Positions 53,694-62,663 of a stretch of 64,000 nucleotides of DNA are shown piece after piece (the first letter of the stretch is position 1; each line of letters opens with the position of its first letter). The position numbers and the translations under genes are program-made. The notes beneath the pieces are model-generated. The model worked only from the letters and a program-made list of their open reading frames with translations. It did not search any database and was not told the origin of the DNA. The stretch is from Streptomyces sp. PsTaAH-137. GTDB taxonomy: Bacteria; Actinomycetota; Actinomycetes; Streptomycetales; Streptomycetaceae. The DNA lies in NCBI RefSeq assembly GCF_003259365.1, contig NZ_QLLY01000011.1, positions 62,001-126,000 on the forward strand, in the 5' to 3' direction.

Positions 53694-55136
53694 TCACTCC
53701 CCCGCCGCCGTGTAGAGCCGCCCGATGACCTCGGGCAACAGCCGCTCGCTGAGCCTCGGCGGAAGCGCCTGGAGGACCGCGAGGACCGGCGCCATCCGGC
53801 GCGGCAGCGCCCCGCCCTCCCCCACGCCCGCGAGGGCCAGCGCGATCTCGACCTCCTCAGGCGTCAGCGCGTCCGGGTCCAGCGTGGCCGCGGCCTCGAC
53901 GATCGCCGGATCGATCCGCACCGGACCGGCCGCCCTTGCTCGCCCCACGGCCTTCTCCAGCTCGTCGAGGAGCAGCCGCACGGTCTCCTCGTCCGCGACC
54001 GCCGCGGTCACCGTCAGATGCAGATTGGCCGGCGAGGAGCCGAAGGCGGGCTGCGGCTGGAGGTACCAGCCGCTCTCGCGCATCTCGTCCGCGACGACGA
54101 ACACATCCACCTCCGGGTCGTCCGAGGCGACCGCGATGAGCGAGGCCTCGGGCCGGGCGAGCAGTCGCAGACCGTCGATGGCCTGAACACCGTCGGCGAG
54201 GTCGAGGGTCGTGCGGTGTACGCGCGTCGACAGCGCGGTGTAACCGTTGGTCCCGACGCTCTCGGTCACCGCCCAGGCCGCGGCGAGCGGTCCGGCGGAC
54301 TTGGTGCCCTGGAGGGTGGAGTTGACGACGGGGTAGCCGGGCCAGGAGGCGTGCGCGAACCAGCCGTGCCGGCGCAGCTCGGCGTCCGCGAAGAGCAGCA
54401 GCGAGGCGCCCTTCGCCGCGTAGCCGTACTTGTGCAGGTCGACGGAGAGCGAGGTGACGCCGGGGACGGTGAGGCCGAAGTCGGGGATCTCCGGAGCGTC
54501 CGCGGCGCGTCCGAGATGGCCCAGGTACCAGCCGCCGATGCAGGCGTCGACATGGCAGAGCACTCCGCGCGCGGCGGCCAGGGCGGCGACCTCGGCGACC
54601 GGGTCGATGACACCGTGCGCGTAGCTCGGTGCGGAGACGACGACCAGGGCGGTGTCCTCGGTGAGCGCGGCCGCGACGTCGGCGGGCCGCACCTTGAAGG
54701 TGTCCGGATCGACGGGCACGGTCACCACGGTGAGCCCGAAGAGTTCGGCCGCCTTGTGGAACGCCGCGTGCGCGGTGTCCGGGAGGATCAGCTCGGGACG
54801 GGTCACGCCGCGTGTCCTGCGTGCGTGTTGCCGGGCCGTCAGGACGGCGAGGAGGCAGCTCTCGGTGCCGCCGCTGGTGAAGGTGCCCGCTTCTCCGCCG
54901 AGCAGCGCGGTGGCCCGTCGCACCAGGGCGTTCTCCAGCTCGACGACGCTCGGGAAGGCCGTCATGTCGAGTCCGTTGACTCCGGCGAAGGCGGCCTGCG
55001 CGGCGATCCCGAGCTCTTCGAGGCCGTCGAGCCCGGAGTCGTAGACGTAGGCCATGGTGCGTCCGCCGCGAACGGGCAGATCGCCCGCGCGCAGCTCGGC
55101 GAGACGCTCCAGGATCGCGTCGTGATCGGTACTCAT
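53694..55136 (-). CDS. Group II PLP-dependent decarboxylase / sphingosine-phosphate-lyase-like enzyme
   Basis: The 480-aa enzyme has a type I PLP fold. The stacking His is in LPDTAHAAFHKAAELFG (H123 region), the pyridine-N Asp in GVLCHVDACIGGWYLG (D197/198 region), and the Schiff-base Lys in SVDLHKYGYAAKG (Lys236). GTFTSGGTESCLLAVLTARQ holds the phosphate. This pattern fits aspartate/glutamate/aromatic decarboxylases and S1P lyases. The following MFS gene overlaps by four bases, so product export or substrate import is likely coupled. Substrate is unknown. Confidence 0.88.
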   Translation of the reverse strand: MSTDHDAILERLAELRAGDLPVRGGRTMAYVYDSGLDGLEELGIAAQAAFAGVNGLDMTAFPSVVELENALVRRATALLGGEAGTFTSGGTESCLLAVLTARQHARRTRGVTRPELILPDTAHAAFHKAAELFGLTVVTVPVDPDTFKVRPADVAAALTEDTALVVVSAPSYAHGVIDPVAEVAALAAARGVLCHVDACIGGWYLGHLGRAADAPEIPDFGLTVPGVTSLSVDLHKYGYAAKGASLLLFADAELRRHGWFAHASWPGYPVVNSTLQGTKSAGPLAAAWAVTESVGTNGYTALSTRVHRTTLDLADGVQAIDGLRLLARPEASLIAVASDDPEVDVFVVADEMRESGWYLQPQPAFGSSPANLHLTVTAAVADEETVRLLLDELEKAVGRARAAGPVRIDPAIVEAAATLDPDALTPEEVEIALALAGVGEGGALPRRMAPVLAVLQALPPRLSERLLPEVIGRLYTAAGE

Positions 55137-56536
55137 GCGGAACTCTCCTCGTCGTACGGGGCGGTGGCACGGGCGGGACGCGTCTCGGCCGCGTCCCGCA
55201 GGCGGGTCAGTTCGGCCTCGGTGAGCCGGTAGCGGGCCAGCAGCGGAAGGCTCAGGAGCAGCAGGACGGCGGGCAGCACGCCGAAGCCGGTCACGATCGC
55301 GGTGAGCGCCGAGCCGGGCTGGGCGACCCGGTGGTCGGCGTCGGAGGAGACGAAGCCGCCGAGCGAGAGCACGAGCCCGAACAGGCCGGGCCCGAGCGCG
55401 AGTCCGAGCGTCTCGCCCGCGGTCCACAGGCCGGTGAAGACGCCCGCCCGGCGCCGGCCGCTGGTGTACGCGTCGGCGGCGATCGCGTCGCCGAGCAGGG
55501 CGAGCGGCAGCATCTGCATGCCCGCGTACCCGACGCCGGCCAGGGCCACGGCCGCGTAGATCAGGGTGTCGGGGAGGTGCCGGCCCGCCGCCGCGCCCAG
55601 TGCGCCGACCAGGAAGCAGAGCGAGGCGCCGATGGCCGCGTCGCGCTTGCCGCCCCGGCGGCCGACGGCCAGCCACAGCGGCATCGCGAGCAGTGACGGC
55701 ACGATGAGGCAGGCGAAGAGGACGGTCGTGGCGCTCGGCCGGTCCAGGATGTACGTGGCGAAGTACTGGGTGCCGGCGAGCATCAGGCCGGTCGCGGCGG
55801 CCTGCACCACGAAGGCGGCGAGCAGCCAGAAGAAGGGCGCGTTGCCGCGGGCGGCGCGCAGTTGGGCCCGCAGGCCGGGCTCACCGGTGGTGCGGATGAC
55901 GGTCCGGGTCCCGGCGGTCGCGCCCACCGCGGCGAGCATCCCGCAGGCGAGGACCGCGCCGATCACCAGTCCCATCAGCCGGTAGCCGCCCGCGCTGCCC
56001 CGGTCGTCGGCGGTGGAGCCGGCGAGCATCGGCGCGACAGCGCCCGACAGCAGGATCGCGACGGCGAGGAAGGCGACGCGCCAGGACATCACGCGGGCCC
56101 GCTCGTCGGGGTCGGCGGTGAGTTCCGCGGGCAGCGCGACGTAGGGGACCTGGAAGAAGGCGTACGCGGAGGCCGTCAGCAGGAAGAGCACGGCGACGTA
56201 CGCGGCGGCGGGCCCGCCGTCGAGGCCGCCGGGCGCCGCGAACATGGCGGCGAAGCAGAGCGGCATGGTGACGGCGCCGAGCAGCATCCAGGAGCGGCGC
56301 GGGCCGAAGCGGGAGCGGGTGCTGCGGTCGGAGAGGCTGCCGATCCACGGGTTGAGCAGCACGTCCCACGCCTTGGGCAGGAAGACCAGGAGTCCGGCGA
56401 GGCCCGCGCCGACGCCGAGGACGTCGGTCAGGTAGTAGAGCAGCAGCAGACCGGGGACGGTACCGAAGGTGCCGGTGGCGAAGGAGCCGAGGCCGTAGCC
56501 GATCCGGACCCGGGCGGAGAGGCCTGTTGGGGACAT
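55133..56536 (-). CDS. MFS transporter of the glycoside-pentoside-hexuronide (MelB-like) type
   Basis: The 467-aa protein has 12 predicted membrane segments and the MelB/GPH features GYGLGSFATGTFGTVPGLLL, VFLPKAWDVLLNPWIGSLSD and the loop RSRFGPRRSW. GPH symporters usually move sugars, but several Streptomyces members sit with non-sugar enzymes. It is upstream of, and overlaps, the PLP decarboxylase by four bases. Substrate is open: an amino acid derivative or phosphorylated long-chain base is as plausible as a sugar. Confidence 0.85.
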   Translation of the reverse strand: MSPTGLSARVRIGYGLGSFATGTFGTVPGLLLLYYLTDVLGVGAGLAGLLVFLPKAWDVLLNPWIGSLSDRSTRSRFGPRRSWMLLGAVTMPLCFAAMFAAPGGLDGGPAAAYVAVLFLLTASAYAFFQVPYVALPAELTADPDERARVMSWRVAFLAVAILLSGAVAPMLAGSTADDRGSAGGYRLMGLVIGAVLACGMLAAVGATAGTRTVIRTTGEPGLRAQLRAARGNAPFFWLLAAFVVQAAATGLMLAGTQYFATYILDRPSATTVLFACLIVPSLLAMPLWLAVGRRGGKRDAAIGASLCFLVGALGAAAGRHLPDTLIYAAVALAGVGYAGMQMLPLALLGDAIAADAYTSGRRRAGVFTGLWTAGETLGLALGPGLFGLVLSLGGFVSSDADHRVAQPGSALTAIVTGFGVLPAVLLLLSLPLLARYRLTEAELTRLRDAAETRPARATAPYDEESSA

Positions 56537-56570
56537 GGCGAGAACTTACGCAGGATCCCCGGGAACGCAC

Positions 56571-56613
56571 CAGGCCCGAAGCAGAACAATGTTCAAGTTC
56601 TGCTTCGGGCCTG
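56571..56613 (-). terminator. Terminator between nusB and the MFS gene
   Basis: A perfect 17-bp inverted repeat (56571-56587 with 56597-56613) with a 9-nt loop lies 14 bases past the nusB stop. It should end the efp-nusB transcript ahead of the MFS/decarboxylase pair. Confidence 0.85.
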
Positions 56614-56627
56614 CGGGTTGCTGAGCT

Positions 56628-57062
56628 CTAGGCCTCGTCGCGGCGCAGCGACGGCTTCAGGTCCTTGAAGCGGGCCAGAAGTCCGTTGATGAACGCCGGG
56701 GACTCGTCGGTGGAGAACTCCTTGGCCAGGGAGACGGCCTCGTCGAGCACCACGGCGTCCGGCGTTCCGTCGACCCAGATCAGCTCGTACGCACCGAGCC
56801 GCAGGATGTTGCGGTCGACGACGGGCATCCGGTCGAGGGTCCAGTCGACGGCGTACTGCGAGATCAGCTCGTCGATCCGGCGCGCCTTGGGGGCGTACCC
56901 CTCGACCAGCTCCATCGTGTACTCACTGACCGGCGGCTGCTGCGGGTCGCTGTGCGAGTTCTTGACCCAGTCGGCGAGGACCGTGACGACGTCGGCGCCG
57001 CGCTGGTCGGCCTCGAAGAGGACCTGGAAGGCTCGCTTGCGGGCCGTGTTACGGGCGGCCAC
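56628..57062 (-). CDS. nusB: Transcription antitermination factor NusB
   Basis: The protein of 144 aa is an all-helical RNA-binding protein that with NusE binds boxA of rRNA leaders. The GTG start gives AARNTARKRAFQVLFEADQR. LRLGAYELIWVDGTPDAVVL and DEAVSLAKEFSTDESPAFIN are the conserved C-terminal helices. It lies two bases after efp. Confidence 0.96.
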   Translation of the reverse strand: MAARNTARKRAFQVLFEADQRGADVVTVLADWVKNSHSDPQQPPVSEYTMELVEGYAPKARRIDELISQYAVDWTLDRMPVVDRNILRLGAYELIWVDGTPDAVVLDEAVSLAKEFSTDESPAFINGLLARFKDLKPSLRRDEA

Positions 57063-57064
57063 GG

Positions 57065-57631
57065 TTAGCTGTTCACCCGGCCGAGGTAGCTGCTGTCACG
57101 GGTGTCGACCTTGATCTTCTCGCCCGTGGTGATGAAGAGCGGGACCTGGATCTGGTGGTCCGTCTCCAGCGTCGCCGGCTTGGTGCCACCGGTGGAGCGG
57201 TCGCCCTGGACGCCCGGCTCGGTCTCCTTGACGACCAGCTCGACGGCGGCCGGCAGCTCGACGAAGAGCACCTCGCCCTCGTGCTGGGCGACCGTGGCGG
57301 TGAAGCCCTCGATCAGGAAGTTGGCGGCGTCGCCGACGGCCTTGCGGTCGACCATGAGCTGGTCGTAGGTCTCCATGTCCATGAAGACGAAGTACTCGCC
57401 GTCCATGTACGAGAACTGCATGTCGCGCTTGTCGACAGTGGCCGTCTCGACCTTGACGCCGGCGTTGAACGTCTTGTCGACGACCTTGCCGGAGAGCACG
57501 TTCTTGAGCTTGGTGCGCACGAAGGCAGGGCCCTTGCCGGGCTTGACGTGCTGGAACTCGACGACGGACCAGAGCTGGCCCCCGTCGAGCTTGAGCACCA
57601 GGCCGTTCTTGAGGTCGTTCGTGGAAGCCAC
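57065..57631 (-). CDS. efp: Elongation factor P
   Basis: This 188-aa factor relieves ribosome stalling at polyproline. The three beta barrels are recognisable. The tip loop reads KPGKGPAFVRTKLKN, i.e. the PGKGP type with an unmodified Lys, known from actinobacteria. MASTNDLKNGLVLKLDGGQL is the N terminus from the GTG at 57631. EF-P matters here because many window proteins have proline-rich tails. It precedes nusB by two bases. Confidence 0.97.
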   Translation of the reverse strand: MASTNDLKNGLVLKLDGGQLWSVVEFQHVKPGKGPAFVRTKLKNVLSGKVVDKTFNAGVKVETATVDKRDMQFSYMDGEYFVFMDMETYDQLMVDRKAVGDAANFLIEGFTATVAQHEGEVLFVELPAAVELVVKETEPGVQGDRSTGGTKPATLETDHQIQVPLFITTGEKIKVDTRDSSYLGRVNS

Positions 57632-57691
57632 GGTTGCGGAATCTCCTGGACTGACGTGGACGACCCCGGGTCCCGCACACAGCCCTGCGGG

Positions 57692-58810
57692 CTAGAGCGC
57701 GAGCAGCTCCTTGGTCGTGATGGTGAGTAGCTCGGGTCCGCCGTCCGCCTCGGGGCGGACGACGAGCGTGTCATCGATCCGGACGCCGCCCCGGCCCGGG
57801 AGGTGGACCCCCGGTTCGACGGTGACCGGCACACAAGCGTCAAGTTTACCCATGGCGGCGGGGGCCAACTGCGGGTCCTCTTCGATTTCGAGGCCCACCC
57901 CGTGTCCGGTCAGCTGCGCGAGCCCGTCACCATACCCTGCGGCGTCCAGTACGTGGCGGGCGGCCCGGTCCACTTCCCGGCACTCCACACCCGGCGCCAG
58001 GCTCTCCCGGCCGGCCCGCTGAGCGGCGAAGACCAGGTCGTAGAGGTCGATCTGCCAGTCGGCGGGCGCGGTCCCGATGACGAAGGTGCGGCCGATCTCG
58101 CAGCGGTAGCCGCGGTAGGTGGCACCCAGGCAGACGGAGAGGAAATCGCCCTCCTCGACCCTGCGGTCACCGGGCCGGTGCCCACTGCGCCCCGAGTTCG
58201 GTCCCGTACCGACCGAGGTGGGGAAGGCGGGGCCGTCGGCACCGTGATCGACAAGTCGACGTTCCAGCTCCAGGGCGAGATGCCGCTCCGTGCGGCCAAC
58301 AAGGATCGATTCGAGGAGTTCGCCCAGCGCCTGGTCGGCGATCTCGGCGGCGATCCGCAGACAGGAGATCTCCTCCGCGTCCTTGACCAGGCGCAGCTGC
58401 TCGACCGCCCGGTTGAGATCGGCGAGCCGCAGCCGGGGCGCGACGGAGCCGAGCGCCCGGTGCCGGGCCACCGTCAGATGGTGCTCCTCGACGGCGAGCG
58501 AGTCGGCGCCCAGGGCGGCGGCCACGTCCGCGGCGGCGACGGCCGCGTCCCCGGCGGGCGCGGCCAGCAGCTGCACCCGCAGCTCCTCGTCGGCGCGGCC
58601 CTCCGCGGTCTGTCCGCTCGGCGGTCGCCCGCACAGCAGCACGTCCTCGCCGCCGCCGGGCTCCTGGCCCAGCAGGAGCACCGCGCCGTGCGGCGCCGCT
58701 CCGGCGAGATAGCGGACATTGGCGGGCCGCGACACCAGGGCGGCCGCACTGCCGCCCGCTGTCGCACGCTCTCTCAGCCGGTCCCGTCGGGCCGCGTACA
58801 CCTCTGCCAT
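57692..58810 (-). CDS. M24-family Xaa-Pro peptidase homologue with substituted metal ligands
   Basis: This 372-aa protein has an N-terminal creatinase domain (about 1-130) and a pita-bread M24 domain (about 135-365). The canonical ligand set is Asp, Asp, His, Glu, Glu. Here, alignment by neighbouring motifs gives Cys227 (LSVCLGATYRGY) and Glu238 (CEIGRTF) for the two Asp, His303 kept (LTGHGVGLEI), Glu332 kept (VEPGVHL), and Asp346 (GGVRIDD) for the second Glu. The activity may be altered or lost. It lies 60 bases upstream of efp on the same strand, where this homologue is common in actinobacteria. Confidence 0.8.
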   Translation of the reverse strand: MAEVYAARRDRLRERATAGGSAAALVSRPANVRYLAGAAPHGAVLLLGQEPGGGEDVLLCGRPPSGQTAEGRADEELRVQLLAAPAGDAAVAAADVAAALGADSLAVEEHHLTVARHRALGSVAPRLRLADLNRAVEQLRLVKDAEEISCLRIAAEIADQALGELLESILVGRTERHLALELERRLVDHGADGPAFPTSVGTGPNSGRSGHRPGDRRVEEGDFLSVCLGATYRGYRCEIGRTFVIGTAPADWQIDLYDLVFAAQRAGRESLAPGVECREVDRAARHVLDAAGYGDGLAQLTGHGVGLEIEEDPQLAPAAMGKLDACVPVTVEPGVHLPGRGGVRIDDTLVVRPEADGGPELLTITTKELLAL

Positions 58811-58916
58811 GAGGCCGAGCGTACGAGCGGGCGCGCGCCCCGGCCGGTTCAGCGCGTCCGGACGGGCGGCGGTACGTACGTTCTCCCGGGGGCGGGAGTG
58901 GCTCAGGGGTGACGAT

Positions 58917-59744
58917 TCACCACTGGGGCGGGCTCGCGATGGCCCGGGCGAGCACGTCGTCGAGCACCTGCGCGGTGCCGGCCACGTCGAGCTGGGAGTT
59001 GTCGATGATCGGCAGGCCCGAGCCGTACCAGCCGGCCATGCGGCCGTGGATGCGGGCGACCTCTTCGTCGGTCAGCCGGCGATTGCCGCTGCGCTGGGCG
59101 TTGCGCTCCAGGACGATCTCCAGGCCCGGCAGCAGGACGACGGGCAGCAGACCGGGCCCCACGTGCCGCTTCCAGCCGCCGAGGCCGACGACCGGCCGGT
59201 CGGGGAAGACGGCGTCGTCGAGGATGCACGAGATCCCGTTGGCCAGAAAGTTGCGTGCGGCGAAGCCGCAGGTGCGGCGGGCCAGGCGGTACTGCGCCTC
59301 GCTGTTGTCGTTCCACCCCGTCTGCGGGTCGGCGAACCCGGACCGCACCCATTCCCGTACGTCGTCGAGGCTGATGTGGGCCGTGGGGACCCGGCGGCAC
59401 TCGGCCCAGTACTTGGCGACGCTGGTCTTGCCGGCGCCCGCGGGGCCGATCAGCAGGACCGCGAGGGTGGTGGCGCTCGGGTCGGCGTGGGCCTGCGCGG
59501 GCGGCGGGCTCGGCACGGCGACCGGGCCGCCGGGCGGGAGCTGCACATGTCCCGTGGTGTCCCGGTGCGGCGGCACCGGCGGATGCGGGTGCGGCGGCGG
59601 GACGGGCGGGTGGTGCGGGGCGCCGGTGAATCCGGGTGCCCCGGGCTGCTGCTGTGCCTGGCTCCCGGCGATGGCCGGGCCCGGGCCCGGGCCGTGCCCC
59701 GGCTGATGGGGCGGTGGCAGCGGAGACCCCACAGCGTGCTGCAT
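58917..59744 (-). CDS. AAA/kinase-like ATPase with proline-rich N-terminal region
   Basis: The protein has 275 aa from the ATG at 59744, where GGAG is well spaced; an upstream TTG would add eight residues. The N-terminal about 90 residues are Pro/Gly/His-rich (PGHGPGPGPAIAGSQAQ, PPVPPPHPHPPVPPH). The C-terminal part is a P-loop fold, LLIGPAGAGKTSVAKYWAE, with LDDVREWVRSGFADP and NRRLTDEEVARIHGRM. It resembles AAA_33/zeta-toxin-like nucleotide or small-molecule kinases. It lies upstream of the M24 gene. Substrate is unknown. Confidence 0.8.
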   Translation of the reverse strand: MQHAVGSPLPPPHQPGHGPGPGPAIAGSQAQQQPGAPGFTGAPHHPPVPPPHPHPPVPPHRDTTGHVQLPPGGPVAVPSPPPAQAHADPSATTLAVLLIGPAGAGKTSVAKYWAECRRVPTAHISLDDVREWVRSGFADPQTGWNDNSEAQYRLARRTCGFAARNFLANGISCILDDAVFPDRPVVGLGGWKRHVGPGLLPVVLLPGLEIVLERNAQRSGNRRLTDEEVARIHGRMAGWYGSGLPIIDNSQLDVAGTAQVLDDVLARAIASPPQW

Positions 59745-59814
59745 CCGGTGCCACTCCGTCTCGTACAACCGTCAGGGAGGCGTCGGCGAACCGAGCGCTA
59801 TCGAACGGTACCGT

Positions 59815-59844
59815 CCCGGGCCGTTGTTGTGTGAACGGCCCGGG
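59815..59844 (-). terminator. Terminator downstream of aroB
   Basis: An 11-bp perfect inverted repeat CCCGGGCCGTT/AACGGCCCGGG (59815-59825 with 59834-59844) with an 8-nt loop follows the aroB stop by about 35 bases. It should end the aro operon ahead of the AAA-like gene. Confidence 0.7.
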
Positions 59845-59878
59845 CGGCCGCGAAGTGCCCGGCCCTCAACGAGCGGGG

Positions 59879-60970
59879 CTATTCGGCCACTTCACCGTAG
59901 GCGGCGAGCAGGACGGCGGGGTCCGGGCCCTCCAGGACGGTGGGCTTGCCGAGGCCGTCGAGGACGATGAAGCGCAGCAGGTCGCCACGGGACTTCTTGT
60001 CGACCTTCATCGTCTCGAGCAGCTTGGGCCACTGGTCGTAGCGGTACGTCAGCGGCAGCCCCACCGACTCCAGGACGGTGCGGTGCCGGTCGGCGGTGGC
60101 GTCGTCGAGCCGCCCGGCCAGGCGGCCGAGTTCGGCGGCGAAGAGCATGCCGACGGAGACGGCGGCGCCGTGCCGCCACTTGTAGCGCTCGTTCTTCTCG
60201 ATGGCGTGGGCGAGCGTGTGCCCGTAGTTGAGGATCTCGCGCAGGCCCGACTCCTTGAGGTCGGAGGAGACCACCTCGGCCTTGACCTTGATGGCGCGCT
60301 CGATCAGCTCGGAGGTGTGCGGCCCGGCGGGCGTCCGTGCGGCCTGCGGGTCCTCCTCCACCAGCTCCAGGATCCGCTCGTCGGCGATGAACCCGGCCTT
60401 GATGACCTCGGCGAGCCCGGACACGTAGTCGTTGACCGGGAGCGAGTCGAGGGCGGCCAGGTCGCACAGCACGCCGGCCGGCGGGTGGAAGGCGCCCACG
60501 AGGTTCTTGCCCTCGGCGGTGTTGATCCCGGTCTTGCCGCCGACCGCCGCGTCCACCATGGCGAGCACGGTGGTCGGGACGGCGATCCAGCGCACGCCGC
60601 GCAGCCAGGTCGCGGCCACGAACCCGGCGAGGTCGGTGGTCGCGCCGCCGCCGACGCCGACGATGACGTCCGAGCGCGTGAAGTTGGACTGGCCGAGCGC
60701 CTTCCAGCAGTAGGCGGCGACCTCGGCGGTCTTGGCCTCCTCGGCGTTCGGCACCTGGATGGCGACGGCCTCGAAGCCCTGGTCGGCCAGGTCGGCGCGG
60801 AGCGCCTCGCCGGTCTCGGCCAGCGCCTCGGGGTGCACGACGGCCACCCGCTTGGCCCGGTCGCCGATCAACTGGCCCAGCTCGCCCAGGAGCTGACGGC
60901 CCACCAGCACCTCGTAGGGGTCGGTGCCCGCGGTGCCGCCGACCTGGATACGGGTGATCTGCTCGCTCAT
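59879..60970 (-). CDS. aroB: 3-dehydroquinate synthase
   Basis: The 363-aa enzyme closes DAHP to 3-dehydroquinate in the shikimate pathway, using NAD and zinc. Motifs are VIVGVGGGATTDLAGFVAA (NAD), VPTTVLAMVDAAVGGKTGIN, and the zinc His residues in LNYGHTLAHAIE. It starts at the ATG at 60970, overlapping the aroK stop by four bases (ATGA). It is the last aro gene in the operon aroC-aroK-aroB. Confidence 0.97.
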   Translation of the reverse strand: MSEQITRIQVGGTAGTDPYEVLVGRQLLGELGQLIGDRAKRVAVVHPEALAETGEALRADLADQGFEAVAIQVPNAEEAKTAEVAAYCWKALGQSNFTRSDVIVGVGGGATTDLAGFVAATWLRGVRWIAVPTTVLAMVDAAVGGKTGINTAEGKNLVGAFHPPAGVLCDLAALDSLPVNDYVSGLAEVIKAGFIADERILELVEEDPQAARTPAGPHTSELIERAIKVKAEVVSSDLKESGLREILNYGHTLAHAIEKNERYKWRHGAAVSVGMLFAAELGRLAGRLDDATADRHRTVLESVGLPLTYRYDQWPKLLETMKVDKKSRGDLLRFIVLDGLGKPTVLEGPDPAVLLAAYGEVAE

Positions 60971-61482
60971 GCCTGCTTCAGCTCCAGTGCGTCGAGGACG
61001 GCGGCTGCGACCTCGTCGGGTGTGCGGCCGTCGGTGGCGACGACCACCCGGGCGACCTCGGTGTACAGATGGCGGCGCGCCTCCATCAACTCCCGCCACT
61101 GCTTACGGGGGTTGACGGCGAGCAGCGGCCGCGCCACGTTCAGACCGGTCCGCTTGACGGCTTCCTCGACGTCCATGGAGAGGAAGACGACCGGCTGCCC
61201 GTCGAGCAGTTCCCGGGTGTCGGCGTCGAGGATCGAGCCGCCGCCGAGCGCGAGGACACCCTCGTGCCCGGCCAGCGCGGTGGCGACGGCCGCCTTCTCG
61301 ATGGCGCGGAAGCTCTCCTCGCCCTCGTCGACGAAGATGTCCGCGATGGTCCGGCCCTGCGCGGTCACGATGTCGTCGTCGGTGTCCCGGTAGGAGCAGC
61401 CGAGCCGCTCGGCGAGCAGCGCGCCCACCGTCGACTTGCCCACGCCCATGGGCCCGACGAGGACGACCCTCGGCCCGCTCAC
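60967..61482 (-). CDS. aroK: Shikimate kinase
   Basis: The kinase has 171 aa. P-loop VVLVGPMGVGKSTVGALLAE, the shikimate Asp in RDTDDDIVTAQG, FRAIEKAAVATAL and the lid ARPLLAVNPRKQWRELM with the lid Arg. It phosphorylates shikimate at the 3-OH. The GTG start overlaps the aroC stop (GTGA). Confidence 0.97.
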   Translation of the reverse strand: MSGPRVVLVGPMGVGKSTVGALLAERLGCSYRDTDDDIVTAQGRTIADIFVDEGEESFRAIEKAAVATALAGHEGVLALGGGSILDADTRELLDGQPVVFLSMDVEEAVKRTGLNVARPLLAVNPRKQWRELMEARRHLYTEVARVVVATDGRTPDEVAAAVLDALELKQA

Positions 61483-62663
61483 CGGATCTGGAGGTTGTCG
61501 AGGTAGGACCGGACGTTGCGCCGGGTCTCGGGCACGCTGTCGCCGCCGAACTTCTCCGCGACCGCGTCCGCGAGGACGAGGGCGACCATGGCCTCGGCGA
61601 CGATGCCGGCGGCCGGCACGGCGGAGACGTCGGAGCGCTGGTGGTGGGCCTGCGCGGCCTCGCCGGTGGCGACGTCGACGGTCTTCAGGGCGCGCGGCAC
61701 GGTCGCGATCGGCTTCATCGCGGCGCGGACCCGCAGCAGCTCACCGGTGGTGAGGCCGCCCTCGGTGCCACCGGAGCGGCCGGAGACGCGGCGGATGCCC
61801 TCGGCGGTGTTGACGATCTCGTCGTGCGCCTGCGAGCCCGGCACCCGGGCCAGGTCGAAGCCGTCGCCGATCTCGACGCCCTTGATGGCCTGGATGCCCA
61901 TGAGGGCACCGGCGAGACGGGCGTCCAGCTTGCGGTCCCAGTGCACGTGCGAGCCCAGGCCCACCGGCACGTCGTAGGCGAGGACCTCGACGACGCCGCC
62001 GAGGGTGTCGCCGTCCTTGTGGGCCTGGTCGACCTCCGCGACCATCTGCTTGGACGCGACGGGGTCCAGGCAGCGCAGCGGGTCGGCGTCCAGCTTCTCG
62101 ACGTCGGCGGGCGTCGGGTACACGCCGTGCGGGGCCTTGACGGAGCAGAGCTCGACGACGTGGCTGACGATCTCGATCCCGGCCGTCTCCTTCAGGTACG
62201 ACCGGGCGATCGCGCCGAGGGCCACCCGGGCCGCCGTCTCGCGCGCGGAGGCCCGCTCCAGGATGGGCCGCGCCTCGTCGAAGCCGTACTTCTGCATGCC
62301 CGCCAGGTCGGCGTGGCCGGGGCGGGGCCGGGTCAGCGGCGCGTTGCGCGCGAGGTCCTTGAGGATCTCGGGGTCGACGGGGTCGGCCGCCATGACCTGC
62401 TCCCACTTCGGCCACTCGGTGTTGCCCACCATGACCGCGACCGGGGAACCCAGGGTCAGGCCGTGCCGGACGCCGCCCAGGAAGGTGACCTCGTCCCGCT
62501 CGAATTTCATCCGCGCGCCGCGGCCATAGCCGAGGCGCCGCCGTGCCAGGTGGTCCGCCACCATCTCCGTGGTGATCGGAACGCCGGCGGGAAGCCCCTC
62601 CAGCGTCGCGACAAGTGCGGGTCCGTGCGACTCCCCCGCGGTCAGCCAGCGCAACCTGCTCAA
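61479..62663 (-). CDS. aroC: Chorismate synthase
   Basis: This 394-aa FMN-dependent enzyme makes chorismate from EPSP. Signatures are LRWLTAGESHGPALVATLEG at the N terminus, RPRPGHADLAGMQKYGFDEA and RASARETAARVALGAIAR. The start is a TTG at 62663 with GAGGAG upstream; the LRWLTAGESHG block leaves no other choice. It opens the aroC-aroK-aroB run after a 190-base gap behind aroE. Confidence 0.97.
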   Translation of the reverse strand: MSRLRWLTAGESHGPALVATLEGLPAGVPITTEMVADHLARRRLGYGRGARMKFERDEVTFLGGVRHGLTLGSPVAVMVGNTEWPKWEQVMAADPVDPEILKDLARNAPLTRPRPGHADLAGMQKYGFDEARPILERASARETAARVALGAIARSYLKETAGIEIVSHVVELCSVKAPHGVYPTPADVEKLDADPLRCLDPVASKQMVAEVDQAHKDGDTLGGVVEVLAYDVPVGLGSHVHWDRKLDARLAGALMGIQAIKGVEIGDGFDLARVPGSQAHDEIVNTAEGIRRVSGRSGGTEGGLTTGELLRVRAAMKPIATVPRALKTVDVATGEAAQAHHQRSDVSAVPAAGIVAEAMVALVLADAVAEKFGGDSVPETRRNVRSYLDNLQIR

